NCBI GenBank assembly: GCA_025964635.1
Contig: JAOPYP010000808.1
Coordinates: 1-6,995, forward strand
Source: Actinomycetes bacterium
GTDB taxonomy: Bacteria; Actinomycetota; Actinomycetes; Streptosporangiales; Streptosporangiaceae
Direction: 5' to 3'
DNA: 6,995 nt
The notes beneath the pieces are model-generated. The model was not told where the DNA came from. It searched no databases and saw only the letters and a list, made by a program, of their open reading frames with translations. Positions 6,512-6,995 of this stretch are shown here, piece after piece. The translations under genes and the position numbers were made by a program. Position 1 is the stretch's first letter, and every line of letters starts with the position of its first letter.

Positions 6512-6586
6512 GGTCCCGGGCTCGGTCCCGATGCCCGGCTTTTCCCTGCAACCGAGTCCCGGGCAGGCACATTCCCATCCGGGACC
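6512..6586. repeat. Inverted repeats overlapping the moeZ promoter
   Basis: CCCGGGCTCGGT (6515-6526) is repeated inverted at 6551-6563 (ACCGAGTCCCGGG, one extra T), a 12-bp dyad over a 24-nt gap. A second, overlapping 8-bp pair is GGTCCCGG (6512-6519) with CCGGGACC (6579-6586). One arm covers the promoter -10 and spacer, so it is better read as a possible DNA operator than as an RNA leader structure. GC richness makes such dyads fairly likely by chance. Confidence 0.4.
6550..6576 (-). promoter_or_regulatory. SigR/SigH-type promoter of moeZ (GGGAAT-N18-GTT)
   Basis: On the minus strand GGGAAT (6576-6571) is followed by exactly 18 bases and then GTT (6552-6550). This is the consensus recognised by the thiol-oxidative-stress ECF sigma factor SigR of Streptomyces and SigH of mycobacteria. 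Transcription would begin near 6543, leaving a leader of about 50-55 nt with a normal ribosome binding site. From memory, moeB/moeZ homologues have been listed in SigR/SigH regulons; that needs checking, but the motif itself is plain. Confidence 0.65.
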
Positions 6587-6641
6587 GGGCCCAGTCTCCC
6601 ACGATCACGCAGGATCCGCGCGGGCGGAAGACGGCGCGGAA

Positions 6642-6664
6642 ATGTCACTGCCGACCGGTACAAC
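6642..6664 (+). promoter_or_regulatory. Weak candidate promoter for the divergent plus-strand gene
   Basis: ATGTCACTG (6642-6650), 8 bases, then TACAAC (6659-6664). The layout resembles the PafBC-type promoter (TTGTCRGTG-N8-TAnnnT), but with two mismatches in the first block and the final T of the -10 missing. A start near 6671 would leave a leader of about 86 nt. The remainder of the 266-bp region between the two divergent genes shows no other promoter-like sequence on this strand. Confidence 0.3.
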
Positions 6665-6744
6665 TCAAAGGGTGCGGCGCGGAGCCCCGCGGACGGCCCC
6701 GGCGCTGCGAACCGTGAGCAGACCCGCGTCCGTCGCTGACTTCC

Positions 6745-6750
6745 GGGAGG
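6745..6750 (+). promoter_or_regulatory. Shine-Dalgarno site of the plus-strand gene
   Basis: GGGAGG lies 6 nt before the ATG at 6757. It is the strongest ribosome binding site in the window and the main argument that the truncated reading frame after it is real. Confidence 0.7.
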
Positions 6751-6756
6751 TCCCCC

Positions 6757-6995
6757 ATGCCTACTCCGCCCTTCCAGCCACCCGGGGCGCAGCCACCCGG
6801 GGCCAGGCCGGGTTCCGGGCCGGGCGGCGGGCGGCGCGCCTGCCCGAGGGTGCCCCGGGCACCGCTGCCCGACCCGGACGCGGTGCGCCTGTGCCCCGTC
6901 CCCGACTCGGCTCCGCCCTACGACGACGAGCTGTTACCGCCGCCCGCCCGGCGCCCGGCCGCGCCGGCGGTGACCCCGGGCCGCCCCGCCGCCCA
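6757..6995 (+). CDS. N-terminal part of a Pro/Ala/Arg-rich protein (C-terminus beyond window)
   Basis: 79 codons open to the right edge, divergent from moeZ. The visible part is low complexity (Pro, Ala, Gly, Arg) and probably disordered. It begins with a tandem QPPGA-QPPGA made by a 15-nt direct repeat (6775-6789 and 6790-6804, almost identical). The only conserved-looking stretch is VRLCPVPDSAPPYDDEL (43-59). A segment ending in PPYDDE after a Pro-rich leader reminds me of the N-terminus of actinobacterial Rv3235-family proteins (DUF6459), but the diagnostic C-terminal domain is off the window, so this is only a suggestion. The coding call rests on the strong Shine-Dalgarno, the absence of stops, and strong G/C bias at third positions. 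Confidence 0.65.
   Translation, partial: MPTPPFQPPGAQPPGARPGSGPGGGRRACPRVPRAPLPDPDAVRLCPVPDSAPPYDDELLPPPARRPAAPAVTPGRPAA

Noticed and set aside
6491..6563. Riboswitch in the moeZ leader
   Set aside because: The predicted transcription start near 6543 leaves one arm of the dyad outside the RNA, and no known riboswitch core is visible.
5282..6739. A 485-codon plus-strand open frame
   Set aside because: It lies antisense to moeZ, which has every catalytic motif. The translation has no known domain and the frame reflects the lack of stops in GC-rich DNA.

Overview
This window comes from a very GC-rich actinomycete, with several GTG/TTG starts and G/C-biased third codon positions. The gene order (AdnA-type helicase, alkyltransferase-like protein, MoeZ) resembles, from memory, the Mycobacterium tuberculosis Rv3202c-Rv3204-Rv3206c neighbourhood. 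An orphan mycosin-type protease and a one-pass membrane protein are inserted here. The genus cannot be fixed from this window.

Layout. All complete genes are on the minus strand. Reading in their direction of transcription, from high to low coordinates: moeZ (6490-5312) activates sulfur carrier proteins and is preceded by a textbook SigR/SigH-type promoter. A strong hairpin terminator follows it. Next is an unrecognised one-pass membrane protein (5173-4301), translationally coupled through ATGCTGA to a membrane-anchored subtilisin-like mycosin (4307-2910). Then come a small alkyltransferase-like (Atl) protein with Trp in place of the methyl-accepting Cys (2805-2494) and the 5' two-thirds or so of an AdnA-like helicase-nuclease (2368 to the left edge). 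On the plus strand, the first 79 codons of a Pro-rich protein start at 6757, divergent from moeZ.

How the parts fit. Two themes meet here. One is genome maintenance: AdnA for double-strand-break end resection, and Atl for flagging O6-alkylguanine to nucleotide excision repair. The other is sulfur/redox and envelope biology: MoeZ, and the protease with its coupled membrane partner. The most informative signals are regulatory. The adnA-like gene has a near-consensus PafBC-type (RecA-independent DNA-damage) promoter placed so that the mRNA would be leaderless. The moeZ gene has an exact GGAAT-N18-GTT promoter of the thiol-oxidative-stress sigma factor type. No mobile element, CRISPR array, tRNA or rRNA is visible.
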